Shown one piece after another: positions 40,972-53,923 of a stretch of DNA of 64,000 nt. Below the pieces are notes generated by a model. The model worked only from the letters and a program-made list of their open reading frames with translations, was not told the DNA's origin and ran no database searches. Both the position numbers and the translations under genes were made by a program. Position 1 is the first letter of the stretch. Each line of letters starts with the position of its first letter. Origin of the DNA: Kocuria palustris (GTDB lineage Bacteria; Actinomycetota; Actinomycetes; Actinomycetales; Micrococcaceae); the NCBI RefSeq assembly GCF_016907795.1, contig NZ_JAFBCR010000001.1:62001-126000 (forward strand). Reading direction: 5' to 3'.

Positions 40972-41972
40972 AGCACCTGCTGAGCACGCGGGAGATGACC
41001 CGCGCCGAGGCCCTGCAGATCCTCGACACCGCCGAGCGGATGGGGGAGCTGCTGGGGCAGCAGTCCGTGCGCAAGCTGCCGGCGCTGCGCGGCCGCACCG
41101 TCGTGAACCTGTTCTTCGAGGACTCCACGCGCACCCGCATCTCCTTCGAGACCGCCGCCAAGCGCCTGTCGGCCGACGTCTTGAACTTCTCGCCCAAGGG
41201 CTCCTCGGTCTCCAAGGGTGAGTCCCTCAAGGACACCGCCCAGACCCTGATGGCCATGAACGCCGACGCCGTGGTGATCCGCCACGGCGCCTCGGGCGCC
41301 CCGCAGCAGCTGGCGACCTCCGGGTGGATCGACGCCGCCGTGCTCAACGCCGGAGACGGCAAGCACGAGCACCCCACCCAGGCGCTGCTCGATGCCATGA
41401 CCCTGCGCCAGCACCGCGCCCGCCTGGCCGGGGTGGACCCCACGGGCACCGACCTCGCCGGCATGCACGTGGTGATCGTGGGCGATGTCCTGCACTCGCG
41501 CGTGGTCCGCTCCAACATGTGGCTGCTGTCCACGCTCGGCGCCCGGGTGACCCTGGTGGCCCCGCCCACGCTGGTGCCCGTGGGCGTGCAGCACTGGCCG
41601 GTCGAGGTGCGCTTCGACCTGGACGAGGCCCTGGCCGAGGGACCGGATGCCGTGATGATGCTGCGCGTGCAGCGCGAGCGCATGCACGCGGCGTTCTTCC
41701 CGTCCGAGGCCGAGTACGCCCGGACCTGGGGCCTGACCCACGAGCGCCTGCAGCTTCTGGATGCCGCCGGGCTGGAGACGGCGATCATGCACCCCGGCCC
41801 CATGAACCGCGGCCTGGAGATCTCCTCCGAGGCCGCCGACTCGCCGCGCTCGACCGTGCTGCGCCAGGTCGCCAACGGCGTCTCCGTGCGCATGGCCTGC
41901 CTGTACCTGCTGCTGACCGGCGAGGACGAGACCGCCGGCGCCGATCCCTTCAGCCCTGAGGAGACCCGATGA
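40968..41972 (+). CDS. pyrB: Aspartate carbamoyltransferase catalytic subunit
   Basis: ATCase, which joins carbamoyl phosphate and aspartate in the second step of UMP synthesis. The carbamoyl-phosphate loop [19 protein letters not shown] and the [12 protein letters not shown] segment are diagnostic. It is 334 residues long. No pyrI regulatory subunit is beside it. Overlaps of four bases with both pyrR and pyrC imply tight coupling. Confidence 0.97.
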   Translation: MKHLLSTREMTRAEALQILDTAERMGELLGQQSVRKLPALRGRTVVNLFFEDSTRTRISFETAAKRLSADVLNFSPKGSSVSKGESLKDTAQTLMAMNADAVVIRHGASGAPQQLATSGWIDAAVLNAGDGKHEHPTQALLDAMTLRQHRARLAGVDPTGTDLAGMHVVIVGDVLHSRVVRSNMWLLSTLGARVTLVAPPTLVPVGVQHWPVEVRFDLDEALAEGPDAVMMLRVQRERMHAAFFPSEAEYARTWGLTHERLQLLDAAGLETAIMHPGPMNRGLEISSEAADSPRSTVLRQVANGVSVRMACLYLLLTGEDETAGADPFSPEETR

Positions 41973-43339
41973 GCCCCGCCAACGAACCGTCCGCGACAGG
42001 CGCGCAGCGCTGGCTGATCCGCGGCGCGAGCCTGCTGGGCGAGCGCACGGCCGACCTGCTCGTGGCTGGCGGCCGCATCGAGCGCATCGGCGAGGGTCTC
42101 GAGGACTCCGATGCGCGGGTGATCGAGGCCCAGGGCCTGATCGCGCTGCCCGGACTGGTCGACATCCACACCCACCTGCGCGAGCCCGGACGCGAGGACG
42201 CCGAGACCGTGGAGACCGGCACGCGCGCAGCCGCCCGCGGCGGCTTCACCGCAGTCTTCGCCATGGCCAACTCCGACCCGGTGGCCGACACCGCCGGCGT
42301 GGTCGAGCAGGTCTGGGGCCTGGGCCGCGATGCCGGCTGGGCGCAGGTCCAGCCCATCGGCGCCGTGACCGTCGGACTGGCCGGCGAGCAGCTCTCCGAG
42401 ATCGGCGCCATGGCCGAGTCGCGGGCCGCCGTGCGCGTCTTCTCGGATGACGGCAAGTGCGTCCACGACCCGCTGCTGATGCGCCGGGCTCTCGAGTACG
42501 TCAAGACCTTCGACGGCGTCGTCGCCCAGCACGCGCAGGACCCGCGCCTGACCGAGGGCGCCCAGATGAACGAGGGCTCCGTCTCGGCGGACCTCGGCCT
42601 GGGCGGCTGGCCGGCGGTCGCCGAGGAGGCGATCATCGCCCGCGACGTCCTGCTCGCGCAGCACGTGGGCTCGCGCCTGCACATCTGCCACCTGTCCACC
42701 AAGGGATCGGTCGAGCTCGTGCGCTGGGCCAAGGAGCGCGGGATCGACGTCACGGCCGAGGTCACCCCGCACCACCTGCTGCTCACCGACGAGCTCGTGC
42801 GCACCTTCGACCCCGTCTACAAGGTCAACCCGCCGCTGCGCACCGAGGAGGACGTCCAGGCCGTGCGCCAGGCGGTCGCCGACGGCACGATCGACGTCAT
42901 CGGCACCGATCACGCACCGCACCCGCGCCAGGACAAGGAGTGCGAGTGGTCCGGTGCGGCCCACGGCATGACCGGGCTGGAGACCGCGCTGTCGATCGCT
43001 CAGCACACCCTCGTGGACACCGGCCTGCTCACCTGGGCGGACGTGGCCCGGGTGCTCTCCGAGACCCCGGCGCGCATCGGCGGACTGGGGGAGCAGGGCC
43101 GACCGCTGGTCGAGGGGGAGCCCGCCAACATCGTGCTCTTCGACCCGGCCGCCGAGACCGTCGTGGATCCCGAGGCCCACGCCAGCAAGGGGCGCAACAG
43201 CCCCTACCGCGGCCTGACCCTGCCCGGTTCGGTCCGCGCGACCCTGCTGCGCGGGCACCCCGTCGTGCTCGACGGCGAGCTCTCCAGCCCCCATCCCGAC
43301 GCCGCCCGCAGCGTCGGCGGCCCGTACCAGGGGCGGTGA
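41969..43339 (+). CDS. pyrC: Dihydroorotase (type I)
   Basis: Zinc amidohydrolase that cyclises carbamoyl-aspartate to dihydroorotate. The metal motif [20 protein letters not shown], the later [10 protein letters not shown], and [13 protein letters not shown] with the catalytic Asp are all present. It is 456 residues long. ATG 41969 overlaps pyrB, and the following gene overlaps it by GTGA. It belongs to the long (class I) dihydroorotases found next to pyrB in Gram-positives. Confidence 0.97.
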   Translation: MSPANEPSATGAQRWLIRGASLLGERTADLLVAGGRIERIGEGLEDSDARVIEAQGLIALPGLVDIHTHLREPGREDAETVETGTRAAARGGFTAVFAMANSDPVADTAGVVEQVWGLGRDAGWAQVQPIGAVTVGLAGEQLSEIGAMAESRAAVRVFSDDGKCVHDPLLMRRALEYVKTFDGVVAQHAQDPRLTEGAQMNEGSVSADLGLGGWPAVAEEAIIARDVLLAQHVGSRLHICHLSTKGSVELVRWAKERGIDVTAEVTPHHLLLTDELVRTFDPVYKVNPPLRTEEDVQAVRQAVADGTIDVIGTDHAPHPRQDKECEWSGAAHGMTGLETALSIAQHTLVDTGLLTWADVARVLSETPARIGGLGEQGRPLVEGEPANIVLFDPAAETVVDPEAHASKGRNSPYRGLTLPGSVRATLLRGHPVVLDGELSSPHPDAARSVGGPYQGR

Positions 43340-43905
43340 GCGGCATGGATGTCAGGCTGCAGACCGCCCTGTGGGGCATCGCCGTCGTGCTCGTGGTCCT
43401 GGTGCCGGCTGCGCTGGCCTGGCGCCGTCGCCGCAACCGCGACGAGTCCCGTGCGCCGCTGCCTGAGCTGCCCTCGGACATCGAGCAGCGCGACCCGCTC
43501 GGGCACGTGGACGGCATGTACGTGGCCACGACCCGCCACGGCAATACCATGGACCGCCTGGTCGGCCACGGCCTGGGCGTGCGCACCCGGGCCCGGGTCT
43601 TCCTCTACGAGGACGGCCTGCTCATCGACCGGACGGGCGCCGAGCCCGTGTGGATCGCCGCCGAGCGCGTCACCGACTACGGCACCGGCTCCGGCATGGT
43701 CGGCAAGTTCGTCGAGCCCGGCGGGCTCGTCATGGTGACCTGGGACTTCGCGGGCGAGCCGGTGGACACCGGCTTCCGGCCGCAGGGCTCCCAGGATCGC
43801 CCCCGGCTGCTCGAGGCGCTGGCCGCCTACGGCACCGCACAGACTTCCGAGACGCCCCACGAGGGCGCCGCTTCCGCATCGCAGAACCAGGAGACTGCTC
43901 CGTGA
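43336..43905 (+). CDS. PH-like membrane protein encoded in the pyr operon
   Basis: A 189-residue protein with one N-terminal membrane helix (about 10-30, [20 protein letters not shown]), a basic stop-transfer RRRRNRDE, then a compact domain of about 120 residues rich in beta-type segments ([41 protein letters not shown] in part). This fits the bacterial PH-like proteins found between pyrC and carA in many Actinobacteria. No enzymatic motif is seen and its role in pyrimidine synthesis is unknown. GTG 43336 overlaps pyrC (GTGA); ATG 43345 is an alternative. Confidence 0.8.
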   Translation: MSGMDVRLQTALWGIAVVLVVLVPAALAWRRRRNRDESRAPLPELPSDIEQRDPLGHVDGMYVATTRHGNTMDRLVGHGLGVRTRARVFLYEDGLLIDRTGAEPVWIAAERVTDYGTGSGMVGKFVEPGGLVMVTWDFAGEPVDTGFRPQGSQDRPRLLEALAAYGTAQTSETPHEGAASASQNQETAP

Positions 43906-45137
43906 CCGCACACCCCCTCACCCCTGCGATCCTCGTCCTGGAGGACGGGCGCACCTTCCGCGGCAGCGCCTGGGGCGCTGAAGGCCGCACCCTCGGCGAG
44001 GCTGTGTTCTCGACCGGGATGACGGGCTACCAGGAGACCCTGACCGACCCGTCGTACGCGGGCCAGATCGTGGTCATGACCGCTCCGCACGTGGGCAACA
44101 CGGGCACGAACGCGCAGGACGACGAGTCCCGCCGCGTGTGGGTCGCCGGCTACGCCGCGCGCGACGCCGCCCGTGTGGCCTCGAACTGGCGCAATGAGAA
44201 GACCCTGGACGAGCTGCTGGCCGAGCAGGGCATCGTCAGCATCCGCGACATCGACACCCGCGCGGTGACCCGCCACCTGCGCAGCGCCGGGTCCATGCGC
44301 GCCGGGATCTTCTCGGGCGAGGCCCTGGGCTCGCGCACCGTCGACGAGCTGCTGGCGGAGGTCCGCGAGCAGCCCTCGATGGCCGGGCAGCGCCTGGCCG
44401 AGACCGTGACGACCGAGCAGGCCCACACGATCGAGCCGTCCGAGCACGGCTGGGACGGCGAGGTCATCGGCGATGTCGCCGCGATCGACCTCGGCATCAA
44501 GTCCATGACCCCGCGGCGCATGGCCGAGCGCGGGCTGCGCGTGCACGTGCTGCCGGCAGCCACCACTGTCGAGCAGATCCGCGAGCTGGGCGCTGACGGC
44601 GTGTTCATCTCCAACGGCCCCGGCGACCCGGAGACCGCCGAGGCCCAGATCGAGGTCCTGCGCGACGTCCTGCGCTCGGGCACCCCGTTCTTCGGGATCT
44701 GCTTCGGCAACCAGCTGCTGGGCCGGGCCCTGGGCTTCGGGACCTACAAGCTGCCCTTCGGCCACCGCGGCATCAACCAGCCCGTGCTGGACCGCCGCAC
44801 CGGCAAGGTGGAGATCACCGCGCAGAACCACGGCTTCGCCGTCGACGCCCCGCTCGACGGGCCCGTCGAGGCCCCGGCCGGCGGCTTCGGGCGCGTGGAG
44901 GTCAGCCACATCGGGCTCAACGACCAGGTGGTCGAGGGCCTGAACTGCCTGGACATCCCCGCGTTCTCCGTCCAGTACCACCCCGAGGCGGCGGCCGGTC
45001 CGCACGACGCCGCCTACCTCTTCGACCGCTTCGTCGACATGCTGCGCACCCGCGAGCCCTTCACCGGCGGCGCGCAGGCTGAGGCCGTCGTCGCAGAGAC
45101 CACCCAGAGCACCGCCAGCCAGGAGGCCAAGAACTGA
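43902..45137 (+). CDS. carA: Carbamoyl-phosphate synthase small chain
   Basis: Glutaminase subunit that supplies ammonia to CarB. The N-terminal CarA domain begins [16 protein letters not shown]. The amidotransferase domain carries the nucleophile in [17 protein letters not shown] (Cys267), and the catalytic His-Glu pair in [11 protein letters not shown]. Length 411 is slightly above the usual 380-400 owing to a short tail. GTG 43902 overlaps the PH-like gene, and its stop overlaps the carB ATG by one base. Confidence 0.97.
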   Translation: MTAHPLTPAILVLEDGRTFRGSAWGAEGRTLGEAVFSTGMTGYQETLTDPSYAGQIVVMTAPHVGNTGTNAQDDESRRVWVAGYAARDAARVASNWRNEKTLDELLAEQGIVSIRDIDTRAVTRHLRSAGSMRAGIFSGEALGSRTVDELLAEVREQPSMAGQRLAETVTTEQAHTIEPSEHGWDGEVIGDVAAIDLGIKSMTPRRMAERGLRVHVLPAATTVEQIRELGADGVFISNGPGDPETAEAQIEVLRDVLRSGTPFFGICFGNQLLGRALGFGTYKLPFGHRGINQPVLDRRTGKVEITAQNHGFAVDAPLDGPVEAPAGGFGRVEVSHIGLNDQVVEGLNCLDIPAFSVQYHPEAAAGPHDAAYLFDRFVDMLRTREPFTGGAQAEAVVAETTQSTASQEAKN

Positions 45138-48100
45138 TGCCGCGCAGGAACGATCTCAACAGCGTCCTGGTCATCGGCTCCGGCCCGATCGTGATCGGTC
45201 AGGCAGCCGAGTTCGACTACTCGGGGACCCAGGCCCTGCGGGTTCTCAAGGAGGAGGGCCTGCGGGTCATCCTCGTGAACTCGAACCCGGCCACGATCAT
45301 GACGGACCCGGAGTTCGCCGACGCCACCTACGTCGAGCCGATCACCCCCGAGGTGGTCGAGAAGATCATCGCCCAGGAGCGCCCCGACGCGATCCTGCCC
45401 ACCCTCGGCGGGCAGACCGCGCTGAACACCGCGATCGCCCTGGATGCCAACGGCGTGCTCGAGAAGTACGACGTCGAGCTGATCGGTGCGAACATCGCGG
45501 CGATCAACCTGGGCGAGGACCGCGAGGCCTTCAAGGGCGTCGTGGAGCGCTGCGGCGCCGAGTCCGCCCGCTCGATCATCGTCCACTCAATGGATGAGGC
45601 CCTGGCCGCCGCCGAGGAGCTCGGCTACCCGATGGTCGTGCGCCCGTCGTTCACCATGGGCGGCCTGGGCTCGGGCCTGGCCTACGACGAGGCCGACCTG
45701 CGCCGCATCGCCGGCGCCGGCATCCAGTACAGCCCGACCTCCGAAGTCCTGCTCGAGGAGTCGATCCTGGGCTGGAAGGAGTACGAGCTGGAGATGATGC
45801 GCGACCGCAACGACAACGTCGTGGTGGTCTGCTCGATCGAGAACTTCGACCCCGTGGGCGTGCACACCGGCGACTCGATCACGGTGGCCCCGGCGCTGAC
45901 GCTGACCGACCGGGAGTACCAGAACCTGCGCGACATCTCGATCGCCGTGATCCGCGAGGTCGGCGTGGACACCGGCGGCTGCAACATCCAGTTCGCGGTC
46001 GAGCCGGAGACCGGACGCGTGGTCGTCATCGAGATGAACCCCCGCGTCTCGCGCTCCTCGGCCCTGGCCTCCAAGGCCACCGGCTTCCCGATCGCCAAGA
46101 TCGCGACCAAGCTCTCGCTGGGCTACACCCTCGATGAGATCCCCAACGACATCACCAAGAAGACCCCGGCGTCGTTCGAGCCCACGCTCGACTACGTCGT
46201 GGTGAAGTGCCCGCGCTTCGCCTTCGAGAAGTTCCCGGCCGCCGATCCCACGCTGACGACCACCATGAAGTCGGTCGGCGAGGCCATGGCCATCGGGCGC
46301 AGCTTCACCGAGGCGCTGCAGAAGGCCATGCGCTCGCTCGAGCAGAAGGGCTCGAGCTTCGACTTCGCCCGCCCCGAGGTCGAGATGGGCCCGCACGGGA
46401 TCCAGCGCCTGATCGATGCCACCCGCGCCTCGACCACCGAGCGCATCCACGCGGTGCAGCAGGCGCTGCTCAACGGCGCGAGCATCGACCAGGTCCACGA
46501 GGCCACCGGGATCGACCCCTGGTACCTGGACCAGATCAGCCTGCTCAACGAGGTCGCCGAGACGGTGCGCGCCGATCCGGACCTCAGGGAGGACACGCTG
46601 CGCCTGGCCAAGCGCCACGGCTTCTCCGACGAGCAGATCGGCCGGCTGGCCCTGGTCTCGGAGGACGTGGTGCGCGGGGTGCGCCACGCCCTGGGCGTGC
46701 GCCCGGTGTTCAAGACCGTGGACACCTGCGCGGCCGAGTTCGAGGCCTACACCCCGTACCACTACTCGTCCTACGACGAGGAGACGGAGGTCGGGGAGCA
46801 CTCGGCGAACTCGGTGCTGATCCTGGGCTCCGGGCCCAACCGCATCGGGCAGGGCATCGAGTTCGACTACTCGTGCGTGCACGCCTCGATGGCCCTGGGC
46901 GCGGCCGGCTACGAGACCGTGATGCTCAACTGCAACCCGGAGACGGTCTCGACCGACTACGACATCTCCACGCGCCTGTACTTCGAGCCGCTGACCTTCG
47001 AGGACGTCATGGAGGTCATCGCCGCGGAGCGGGCCACCGGCGGGCTGCTGGGCGTGTTCGTGCAGCTGGGCGGTCAGACCCCGCTGAAGCTGGCCGCGCA
47101 GCTCAAGGCCGCCGGGGTCCCGATCCTGGGCACCACGCCGGAGGCCATCGACCTGGCCGAGGACCGCGGCGCCTTCGCCCGCGTGCTCCACGATGCCGGG
47201 CTGCTTCAGCCGCGCAACGGCACGGCCTCGACCTTCGAGGACGCCCGCACGATCGCGGCCGAGATCGGCTACCCGGTGCTCGTGCGCCCGTCGTACGTGC
47301 TGGGCGGGCGCGGCATGGAGATCGTCTACGGCGATGACCAGCTGCGCACCTACCTGGAGAACGCGACCGAGGTCTCGCCGCAGCGCCCGGCGCTGATCGA
47401 CAAGTTCCTCGAGGACGCGATCGAGATCGACGTCGACGCCCTCTACGACGGACAGAGCCTGTACGTGGGCGGGATCATGGAGCACCTCGAGGAGGCCGGC
47501 ATCCACTCCGGCGACTCGGCATGCACCCTTCCGCCGGTCACCCTGGGCCCGGACGTGCTCGAGCGCGTGCGCCAGGCCACCGGGGCGATCGCCGCCGGTG
47601 TGGGGGTGCGCGGGCTGATCAACATCCAGTTCGCCCTGGCCGCGGACATCCTCTACGTCATCGAGGCCAACCCGCGCGCCTCGCGCACCGTGCCGTTCGT
47701 CTCCAAGGCCACCGGCGTGCAGCTGGCCAAGGCTGCGGCGCTGATCGGCACCGGAGTCTCCATCCGGCAGCTGCGGGCCGACGGGACGCTGCTGCCCGGG
47801 GGCGATGGCTCGCACCTGCCGGACGACGCCGCGGTGGCCGTGAAGGAGGCCGTGCTCCCGTTCGCCCGCTTCCGCACCGCCGAGGGCCGTGCCGTGGACT
47901 CGCTGCTGGGCCCCGAGATGCGCTCGACCGGCGAGGTCATGGGCTTGGACGAGCACTACGACACCGCCTTCGCCAAGGCCCAGGCCGGCGCGGGGGTGGC
48001 GCTGCCCACGCAGGGCCGGGTCTTCGTCTCGGTCGCGAACAAGGACAAGCGCGCCGCGGTGGCCTATGTGCGCATGTTCCGCGACCTCGGCTTCGAGATC

Positions 48101-48472
48101 GTGACCACCGGCGGCACCGCCAAGGTGCTTCGCCGCAACGGGATCGACTCGACGGTGGTCGCCAAGATCTCCGATCGCGATTCGACGGAGCGCACCGTCG
48201 TGGACCTGATCGAGGCGGGCGAGATCGACCTGGTCTTCAACACGCCCTCCAGCGGCGGGGACTCCCGCGGCGACGGCTACGAGATCCGAGCCGCGGCTAC
48301 TTCGGTCGGCATGCCGATCGTGACCACCGTGGCCCAGCTGGGTGCCGTGGTGCAGGCCGTGACGGCGCTGCGCGAGCACACCTGGGACGTCACGCCGCTG
48401 CAGGTCCACGAGCAGAGGCTGCGCGAGTCTGTGGCCGCCGCCCGCGAGTCGGCGGAGCCCGCCCGTGGCTGA
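45137..48472 (+). CDS. carB: Carbamoyl-phosphate synthase large chain
   Basis: The 1111-residue synthetase subunit makes carbamoyl phosphate for pyrimidines and arginine. It has the two duplicated ATP-grasp halves: the first starts [24 protein letters not shown], the second [23 protein letters not shown]-terminal MGS-like allosteric domain lies after about 950 ([20 protein letters not shown]). All parts are intact. A one-base overlap with carA and an eight-base overlap with pyrF keep it in the operon. Confidence 0.98.
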   Translation: MPRRNDLNSVLVIGSGPIVIGQAAEFDYSGTQALRVLKEEGLRVILVNSNPATIMTDPEFADATYVEPITPEVVEKIIAQERPDAILPTLGGQTALNTAIALDANGVLEKYDVELIGANIAAINLGEDREAFKGVVERCGAESARSIIVHSMDEALAAAEELGYPMVVRPSFTMGGLGSGLAYDEADLRRIAGAGIQYSPTSEVLLEESILGWKEYELEMMRDRNDNVVVVCSIENFDPVGVHTGDSITVAPALTLTDREYQNLRDISIAVIREVGVDTGGCNIQFAVEPETGRVVVIEMNPRVSRSSALASKATGFPIAKIATKLSLGYTLDEIPNDITKKTPASFEPTLDYVVVKCPRFAFEKFPAADPTLTTTMKSVGEAMAIGRSFTEALQKAMRSLEQKGSSFDFARPEVEMGPHGIQRLIDATRASTTERIHAVQQALLNGASIDQVHEATGIDPWYLDQISLLNEVAETVRADPDLREDTLRLAKRHGFSDEQIGRLALVSEDVVRGVRHALGVRPVFKTVDTCAAEFEAYTPYHYSSYDEETEVGEHSANSVLILGSGPNRIGQGIEFDYSCVHASMALGAAGYETVMLNCNPETVSTDYDISTRLYFEPLTFEDVMEVIAAERATGGLLGVFVQLGGQTPLKLAAQLKAAGVPILGTTPEAIDLAEDRGAFARVLHDAGLLQPRNGTASTFEDARTIAAEIGYPVLVRPSYVLGGRGMEIVYGDDQLRTYLENATEVSPQRPALIDKFLEDAIEIDVDALYDGQSLYVGGIMEHLEEAGIHSGDSACTLPPVTLGPDVLERVRQATGAIAAGVGVRGLINIQFALAADILYVIEANPRASRTVPFVSKATGVQLAKAAALIGTGVSIRQLRADGTLLPGGDGSHLPDDAAVAVKEAVLPFARFRTAEGRAVDSLLGPEMRSTGEVMGLDEHYDTAFAKAQAGAGVALPTQGRVFVSVANKDKRAAVAYVRMFRDLGFEIVTTGGTAKVLRRNGIDSTVVAKISDRDSTERTVVDLIEAGEIDLVFNTPSSGGDSRGDGYEIRAAATSVGMPIVTTVAQLGAVVQAVTALREHTWDVTPLQVHEQRLRESVAAARESAEPARG

Positions 48473-49373
48473 GCCGGCGGCACCCAGCTTCGGCACCCGC
48501 GCGGCGGCGGCGATCGCCGAGCACGGTCCGCTGTGCGTCGGGATCGACGCCCATCCCTCGCTGCTGGAGGCCTGGGGGCTGCCCCAGACCCCGGCCGGGT
48601 TGCTGCGCTTCTCCATGGGCGTCGTGGAGGCCCTCGAGGGCCGGGTGGCCGCGGTCAAGCCGCAGGTGGCCTGGTACGAGGCCTACGGCTCCTCCGGGAT
48701 GGGCGTCCTGGAGCAGACCCTGGAGGCCTGCCGTCAGGCCGGGATCCTCTCCATCGCCGACGCCAAGCGCGGGGACATCGGCTCCACCATGCAGGCCTAT
48801 GCCCGCACCTGGCTGGCCGAGGAGTCCTCGCTTCGCGCCGATGCCGTGACGCTGAGCCCGTACCTGGGCGCCGGGGCCCTCGAGCCGGCCTTCGAGCTGG
48901 CCGAGGCCACGGGTCGCGGCACCTTCGTGCTGGCCCTGACCTCCAATCCCGAGGGCGCTTCGGTGCAGCACCGAGGGGCTCCGGAGTCAGTGGCAGCCGC
49001 CGTCGCGGAGGCCGTCTCCCAGCGCAATTCCGGGGCTCTCTCAGCGTCGGTGCAGGTCATGCCCGGTGAGGACTCGCATTATGACCGCTTCGTTACGGGG
49101 CCCCACGGACTCGTCGTCGGAGCGACCACCGGAGAGGCGATCGCGCAGGTCGGAGTGGACCTGGCCGGCCTCGACGGCCTGGTCCTGGCTCCGGGCTACG
49201 GCGCCCAGGGCGCGACCGCTCAGGATCTCGGTGCCATGTTCGCCCAGGTCAGAGGACGGGTGCTCGTGAACTCCTCGCGCGGTATCCTCGCTGCCGGACC
49301 CGAGCCCCAGGCCCTGCAGGGGGCCGTCAGCGCTGCTCAGGCCGAGCTGTCCCCGGAGCTCTCCGCCGCCTAG
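48465..49373 (+). CDS. pyrF: Orotidine 5'-phosphate decarboxylase (type 2)
   Basis: Final enzyme of UMP synthesis. The active-site motif [14 protein letters not shown] and start [16 protein letters not shown] mark the subfamily 2 PyrF common in Actinobacteria; length 302 fits. GTG 48465 overlaps the end of carB. pyrD and pyrE are absent from this cluster and must lie elsewhere. Confidence 0.96.
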   Translation: MAEPAAPSFGTRAAAAIAEHGPLCVGIDAHPSLLEAWGLPQTPAGLLRFSMGVVEALEGRVAAVKPQVAWYEAYGSSGMGVLEQTLEACRQAGILSIADAKRGDIGSTMQAYARTWLAEESSLRADAVTLSPYLGAGALEPAFELAEATGRGTFVLALTSNPEGASVQHRGAPESVAAAVAEAVSQRNSGALSASVQVMPGEDSHYDRFVTGPHGLVVGATTGEAIAQVGVDLAGLDGLVLAPGYGAQGATAQDLGAMFAQVRGRVLVNSSRGILAAGPEPQALQGAVSAAQAELSPELSAA

Positions 49374-49444
49374 ACCGCCCCGGCTGCCGGTCGCGGAACC
49401 CGATCCACCGGGGTATCGGCCCAGGTCAGATACCACCTCCGCTA

Positions 49445-49472
49445 TGACCATTCCAACGAATGTGCATACAGT
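49445..49472 (+). promoter_or_regulatory. Candidate mihF promoter
   Basis: TGACCA (49445-49450) and TACAGT (49467-49472) are spaced 16 bases apart in the 182-base pyrF-mihF gap, giving one of the better -35/-10 pairs in the window. Confidence 0.5.
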
Positions 49473-49555
49473 TGCGCGAGCGCGTCGACCTCGATCCTGG
49501 TCGGATCATGGGCGAACGGCGAGCGAGAACTGGTGTTCATAGGGAGGAACCGGTC

Positions 49556-49870
49556 ATGGCATTGCGCCTGCTGACAGATGAGGAACGGGCTGCGGCCCGA
49601 GAGAAGGCGACCGCCGCTCGCGCGGTGCGCGCCGAGGTGAAGGCCAAGCTGAAGGATCGCTCCATCACGGTGGCGGAGATCCTTCAGCGCGCCGAGGAGG
49701 ACGAGGCGCTGAGCCGCATGAAGGTCTCCGACCTGCTGGAGTCCGCTCCGGGCATCGGCAAGGTCCGCTCCGCGGCCATCATGGAGGAGATCGGCATCGC
49801 CAAGACCCGCCGCGTGCGGGGCCTGGGCGTGCACCAGCGCAAGGCTCTGATCGATCAGCTCGATCGCTGA
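49556..49870 (+). CDS. mihF: Integration host factor, actinobacterial type
   Basis: A 104-residue nucleoid protein of the mIHF/sIHF family, unrelated in fold to the HU-like IHF of E. coli. The conserved region ITVAEILQRAEEDEALSRMKVSDLLESAPGIGKVRSAAIMEEIGI includes the GIGKVRA-like H2TH DNA-binding motif. The end TRRVRGLGVHQRKALIDQL is typical. ATG 49556 follows AGGGAGGAACC. It precedes gmk, the conserved actinobacterial order, with a strong terminator between. Confidence 0.96.
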   Translation: MALRLLTDEERAAAREKATAARAVRAEVKAKLKDRSITVAEILQRAEEDEALSRMKVSDLLESAPGIGKVRSAAIMEEIGIAKTRRVRGLGVHQRKALIDQLDR

Positions 49871-49907
49871 GCCGGCGGCCGCCCGGTCCTGTGGCCGCTT
49901 CCAGACG

Positions 49908-49955
49908 AGGCGCCCCGCCTCCTTCCGTCGATTCGCGGAAGCAGGCGGGGCGCCT
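49908..49955 (+). terminator. Strong hairpin terminator after mihF
   Basis: A 20-bp stem with one mismatch (49908-49927 with 49936-49955) and an eight-base loop lies 37 bases after the mihF stop. Confidence 0.8.
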
Positions 49956-50024
49956 TCGTCATCGGCGGTATCCTGAGGCTCCCATCCGCAGGACGCAGAC
50001 TGAACAGCAGCTGGAGGAGCATCC

Positions 50025-50624
50025 TTGCCGCAGGAGCACACCGGAGCGAGCATCGCCCCCGAGCACGTCACCGTGCTGGCCGGGCCCACGGCCGTCGGGA
50101 AGGGCACGGTCTCCACGTACATCCGCGACCACTGCCCGGATGTCTGGCTCTCGGTCTCGGCCACCACCCGCGCGCCGCGCCCGGGCGAGCAGGAGGGCGT
50201 GCACTACTTCTTCGTCGACGACGACGAGTTCCAGCGCATGGTCGACGAGGGCCAGATGCTCGAGTGGGCAGTGGTGCACAACCGCAGCCGCTACGGGACG
50301 CCGAGGCAGAAGGTGCTCGACGCCGTCGCCGCCGGACGCCGCGTCCTGCTGGAGATCGATCTGGCCGGGGCGCGCCAGGTCCGGCAGTCCATGCCGGAGG
50401 CGCAGCTGGTCTTCCTGGCCCCTCCCACCTGGGAGGAGCTGGTCGCCCGGCTGACCGGTCGAGGCACCGAGAGTCCCGAGGAACAGCAGGTCCGCCTCGA
50501 AACCGCTAAGATGGAGCTTGCTGCGGAGCCGGAGTTCGACCACACCGTCGTCAACGACCAGGTGGAGACCGCCGCGCAGAGGCTCGTCGAGCTCATGGGG
50601 CTCGACCCGCGCACCTGCGCCTGA
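50025..50624 (+). CDS. gmk: Guanylate kinase
   Basis: Phosphorylates GMP to GDP. The P-loop is [12 protein letters not shown], and the GMP-binding region reads [26 protein letters not shown]. The segment [18 protein letters not shown] is also typical. The 199-residue length is normal. The start is TTG 50025, supported by GGAGGAGC six bases upstream and by homology beginning soon after. It follows the mihF terminator and precedes rpoZ by 119 bases. Confidence 0.96.
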   Translation: MPQEHTGASIAPEHVTVLAGPTAVGKGTVSTYIRDHCPDVWLSVSATTRAPRPGEQEGVHYFFVDDDEFQRMVDEGQMLEWAVVHNRSRYGTPRQKVLDAVAAGRRVLLEIDLAGARQVRQSMPEAQLVFLAPPTWEELVARLTGRGTESPEEQQVRLETAKMELAAEPEFDHTVVNDQVETAAQRLVELMGLDPRTCA

Positions 50625-50743
50625 GGCCGCGAACCCGTCGCCCCCGCGGCATCGCAGACTTCGTGCGGCGCCCGCGCCCGCACCGCGAACATCACGGGAG
50701 CAGCCCCGCTGCTCCGCACCGAAAGAGCGTCAGGAGAGACTCC

Positions 50744-51214
50744 TTGTCCACTCAGCACCAGGGCATCACCGATCCGCCCGTCGACCGCCTGCTCACCAAG
50801 GCCGACTCCAAGTACGGACTCGTGATCTTCTCGGCACGTCGCGCCCGGCAGATCAACGCCTACTACTCGCAGCTGCACGAGGGCCTGTTCGAGTACGTCG
50901 GCCCGCTGGTAGAGGTCCAGCCGAACGAGAAGAGCCTCTCGATCGCCATGCGCGAGATCGACGAGAACCTGATCGAGGCCACCGAGGTCTCGGACGTCGG
51001 GTTCTCCGAGAACGGCCAGGCCGTTCCCGAGCGCGAGCTCGGCGTCGACGACTTCTACGCGGACTACTTCGGCGAGCAGCAGGGCGGGGAGATCGACTCG
51101 TCCATGGTGTTCTCCGAGAACGCGGAGGACCAGGGCTCCGGGGAGGCCGCTCCGGAGGCCGAGGCCGCCGAGGAGCAGGCGGAGATCCCCTCGGACGAGC
51201 CCTCCGAGAACTGA
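50744..51214 (+). CDS. rpoZ: RNA polymerase omega subunit
   Basis: Omega helps assemble and stabilise RNA polymerase. The conserved part reads [20 protein letters not shown] with the [11 protein letters not shown] helix. The start is TTG 50744, after AGGAGAGAC. At 156 residues it is longer than the usual 90-110, because the last 60 or so are acidic ([19 protein letters not shown], then Glu/Ala-rich). The 3' side carries a perfect hairpin. Confidence 0.93.
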   Translation: MSTQHQGITDPPVDRLLTKADSKYGLVIFSARRARQINAYYSQLHEGLFEYVGPLVEVQPNEKSLSIAMREIDENLIEATEVSDVGFSENGQAVPERELGVDDFYADYFGEQQGGEIDSSMVFSENAEDQGSGEAAPEAEAAEEQAEIPSDEPSEN

Positions 51215-51255
51215 GCCACCGGGGCGCCAGCCCCAGCGCAGTCTGCCTGCGCACA

Positions 51256-51294
51256 GCGACGGCCGGTCGGGACCAGCTCCCGACCGGCCGTCGC
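51256..51294 (+). terminator. Hairpin terminator after rpoZ
   Basis: A perfect 17-bp stem (51256-51272 with 51278-51294) with a five-base loop CCAGC lies 42 bases after the rpoZ stop. Confidence 0.85.
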
Positions 51295-51357
51295 CTTACC
51301 CTCGCCGCGGTGCCCCGGCACTGCGGCCGCCACGCGAGCAACAGAAGGGGCCGGTCC

Positions 51358-52611
51358 ATGCGCATCGTCCTGGGCATCGGCGGCGGGATCGCCGCGTACA
51401 AGTCAGCGCTGCTGCTGCGGCTGCTCACCGAGGCGGGACACCATGTGGTGCCCATGCCTACGCGCGCGGCCCTCGAGTTCGTGGGCGCGCCGACCTGGGA
51501 GGCGCTGTCCGGCGAGCCGGTGAGCACCGATGTCTTCGACCGGGTGGACACCGTCAACCACGTCCGGCAGGGCCAGGCGGCGGACCTGGTGATCGTGGCG
51601 CCGGCGACCGCGGATCTGCTGGCGCGCGCCGCGCACGGGCTGGCCGACGACCTGCTCACCACCACGCTTCTGGCCACCGAGGCTCCCGTGCTGCTGGCCC
51701 CGGCCATGCACACCCAGATGTGGGAGAACCCCGCGGTGCGCGAGAACGTCGCCGCGCTGCGCCGCCAGGGCCGCCACGTGCTCGACCCGGCCTCCGGGCG
51801 CTTGACCGGACAGGACACCGGCCCCGGACGGCTCCCGGATCCGGAGGCGATCCGCGACGCCGCCCTGGCGCTCGTGGCCGAACCCGCGCGGACCCCGACC
51901 AGGCCGTCGCTGTCCGGGCTGCGGGCCGTCGTCTCCACGGGCGGCACGCAGGAGCCGCTGGACCCGGTGCGTTTCCTGGGCAACCGCTCCTCCGGCAAGC
52001 AGGGCCTGGCTGTGGCCCGCGCTCTGCAGGCCGCTGGTGCGCAGGTGGACCTCGTGGCCGGTCACACGGAGGTCGCCCTGCCCGAGGGCGCCGAGGGACT
52101 GAGCGTGCACCGCGTCGGCACCGCCCTCGAGCTGCAGGAGGCCATGCAGCGGCTGTCGCGGGAGGCGGACGTCGTGGTCATGACCGCGGCGGTGGCCGAT
52201 TTCCGCCCGGCGGAGATCGCCGAGTCCAAGATCAAGAAGACCGACGACGACAACGACGCCCCCACGATCGTGCTGACCCGCAATCCCGACATCCTGCGCG
52301 GACTCGTCCAGGCGCGGGACGACTCCGGGCGGGAGCAGCTGATCGTGGGCTTCGCCGCCGAGACCGGCGATGCGCAGACGGATCCGCTCGAGTTCGGCCG
52401 GGCCAAGCTCGTCCGCAAGGGATGCGACCTGCTGTGCGTCAACCAGGTGGGCACCGACCTCGTCTTCGGCCAGGACACGACCCGCGTGACGATCCTGGAG
52501 GCTCCGGTGCAGGGCCGTGCGGCGCCGGACGAGACCGTCCACGGCACCAAGGCCGAGGTCGCAGCGGCACTGGCTCGGCGCATCGCGCAGCGAGTGGGCC
52601 GAGCCGACTGA
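51358..52611 (+). CDS. coaBC: Bifunctional phosphopantothenoylcysteine decarboxylase / phosphopantothenate--cysteine ligase
   Basis: CoaBC catalyses two coenzyme A steps. The N-terminal flavin decarboxylase begins [17 protein letters not shown]. It has the active-site [24 protein letters not shown] and PAMHTQMW. The C-terminal CTP-dependent ligase has [24 protein letters not shown] and, at the dimer interface, [17 protein letters not shown]. The 417-residue length is normal. ATG 51358 has AGAAGGGG before it. Confidence 0.96.
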   Translation: MRIVLGIGGGIAAYKSALLLRLLTEAGHHVVPMPTRAALEFVGAPTWEALSGEPVSTDVFDRVDTVNHVRQGQAADLVIVAPATADLLARAAHGLADDLLTTTLLATEAPVLLAPAMHTQMWENPAVRENVAALRRQGRHVLDPASGRLTGQDTGPGRLPDPEAIRDAALALVAEPARTPTRPSLSGLRAVVSTGGTQEPLDPVRFLGNRSSGKQGLAVARALQAAGAQVDLVAGHTEVALPEGAEGLSVHRVGTALELQEAMQRLSREADVVVMTAAVADFRPAEIAESKIKKTDDDNDAPTIVLTRNPDILRGLVQARDDSGREQLIVGFAAETGDAQTDPLEFGRAKLVRKGCDLLCVNQVGTDLVFGQDTTRVTILEAPVQGRAAPDETVHGTKAEVAAALARRIAQRVGRAD

Positions 52612-52665
52612 GACGCGCCGTGTCCGGGGATGCTGCGGACGCGCTGGGACGTCGTGGGCTGGCGG

Positions 52666-52671
52666 TACCCT
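52666..52671 (+). promoter_or_regulatory. Candidate -10 box (TACCCT) for a leaderless metK mRNA
   Basis: TACCCT ends seven bases before the GTG at 52679, the right spacing for transcription to begin on that codon. No ribosome-binding site lies there. Confidence 0.45.
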
Positions 52672-52678
52672 GGCAGGC

Positions 52679-53920
<1,242 letters not shown>

Positions 53921-53923
53921 TCC

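Noticed and set aside
45587-48658. Minus-strand open frame of about 1000 codons opposite carB
   Set aside because: Antisense frame created by codon bias; carB on the other strand is fully conserved.
52612-52678. SAM riboswitch upstream of metK
   Set aside because: The gap is only 67 bases with no SAM aptamer-like structure and the promoter appears to lie next to the start codon.
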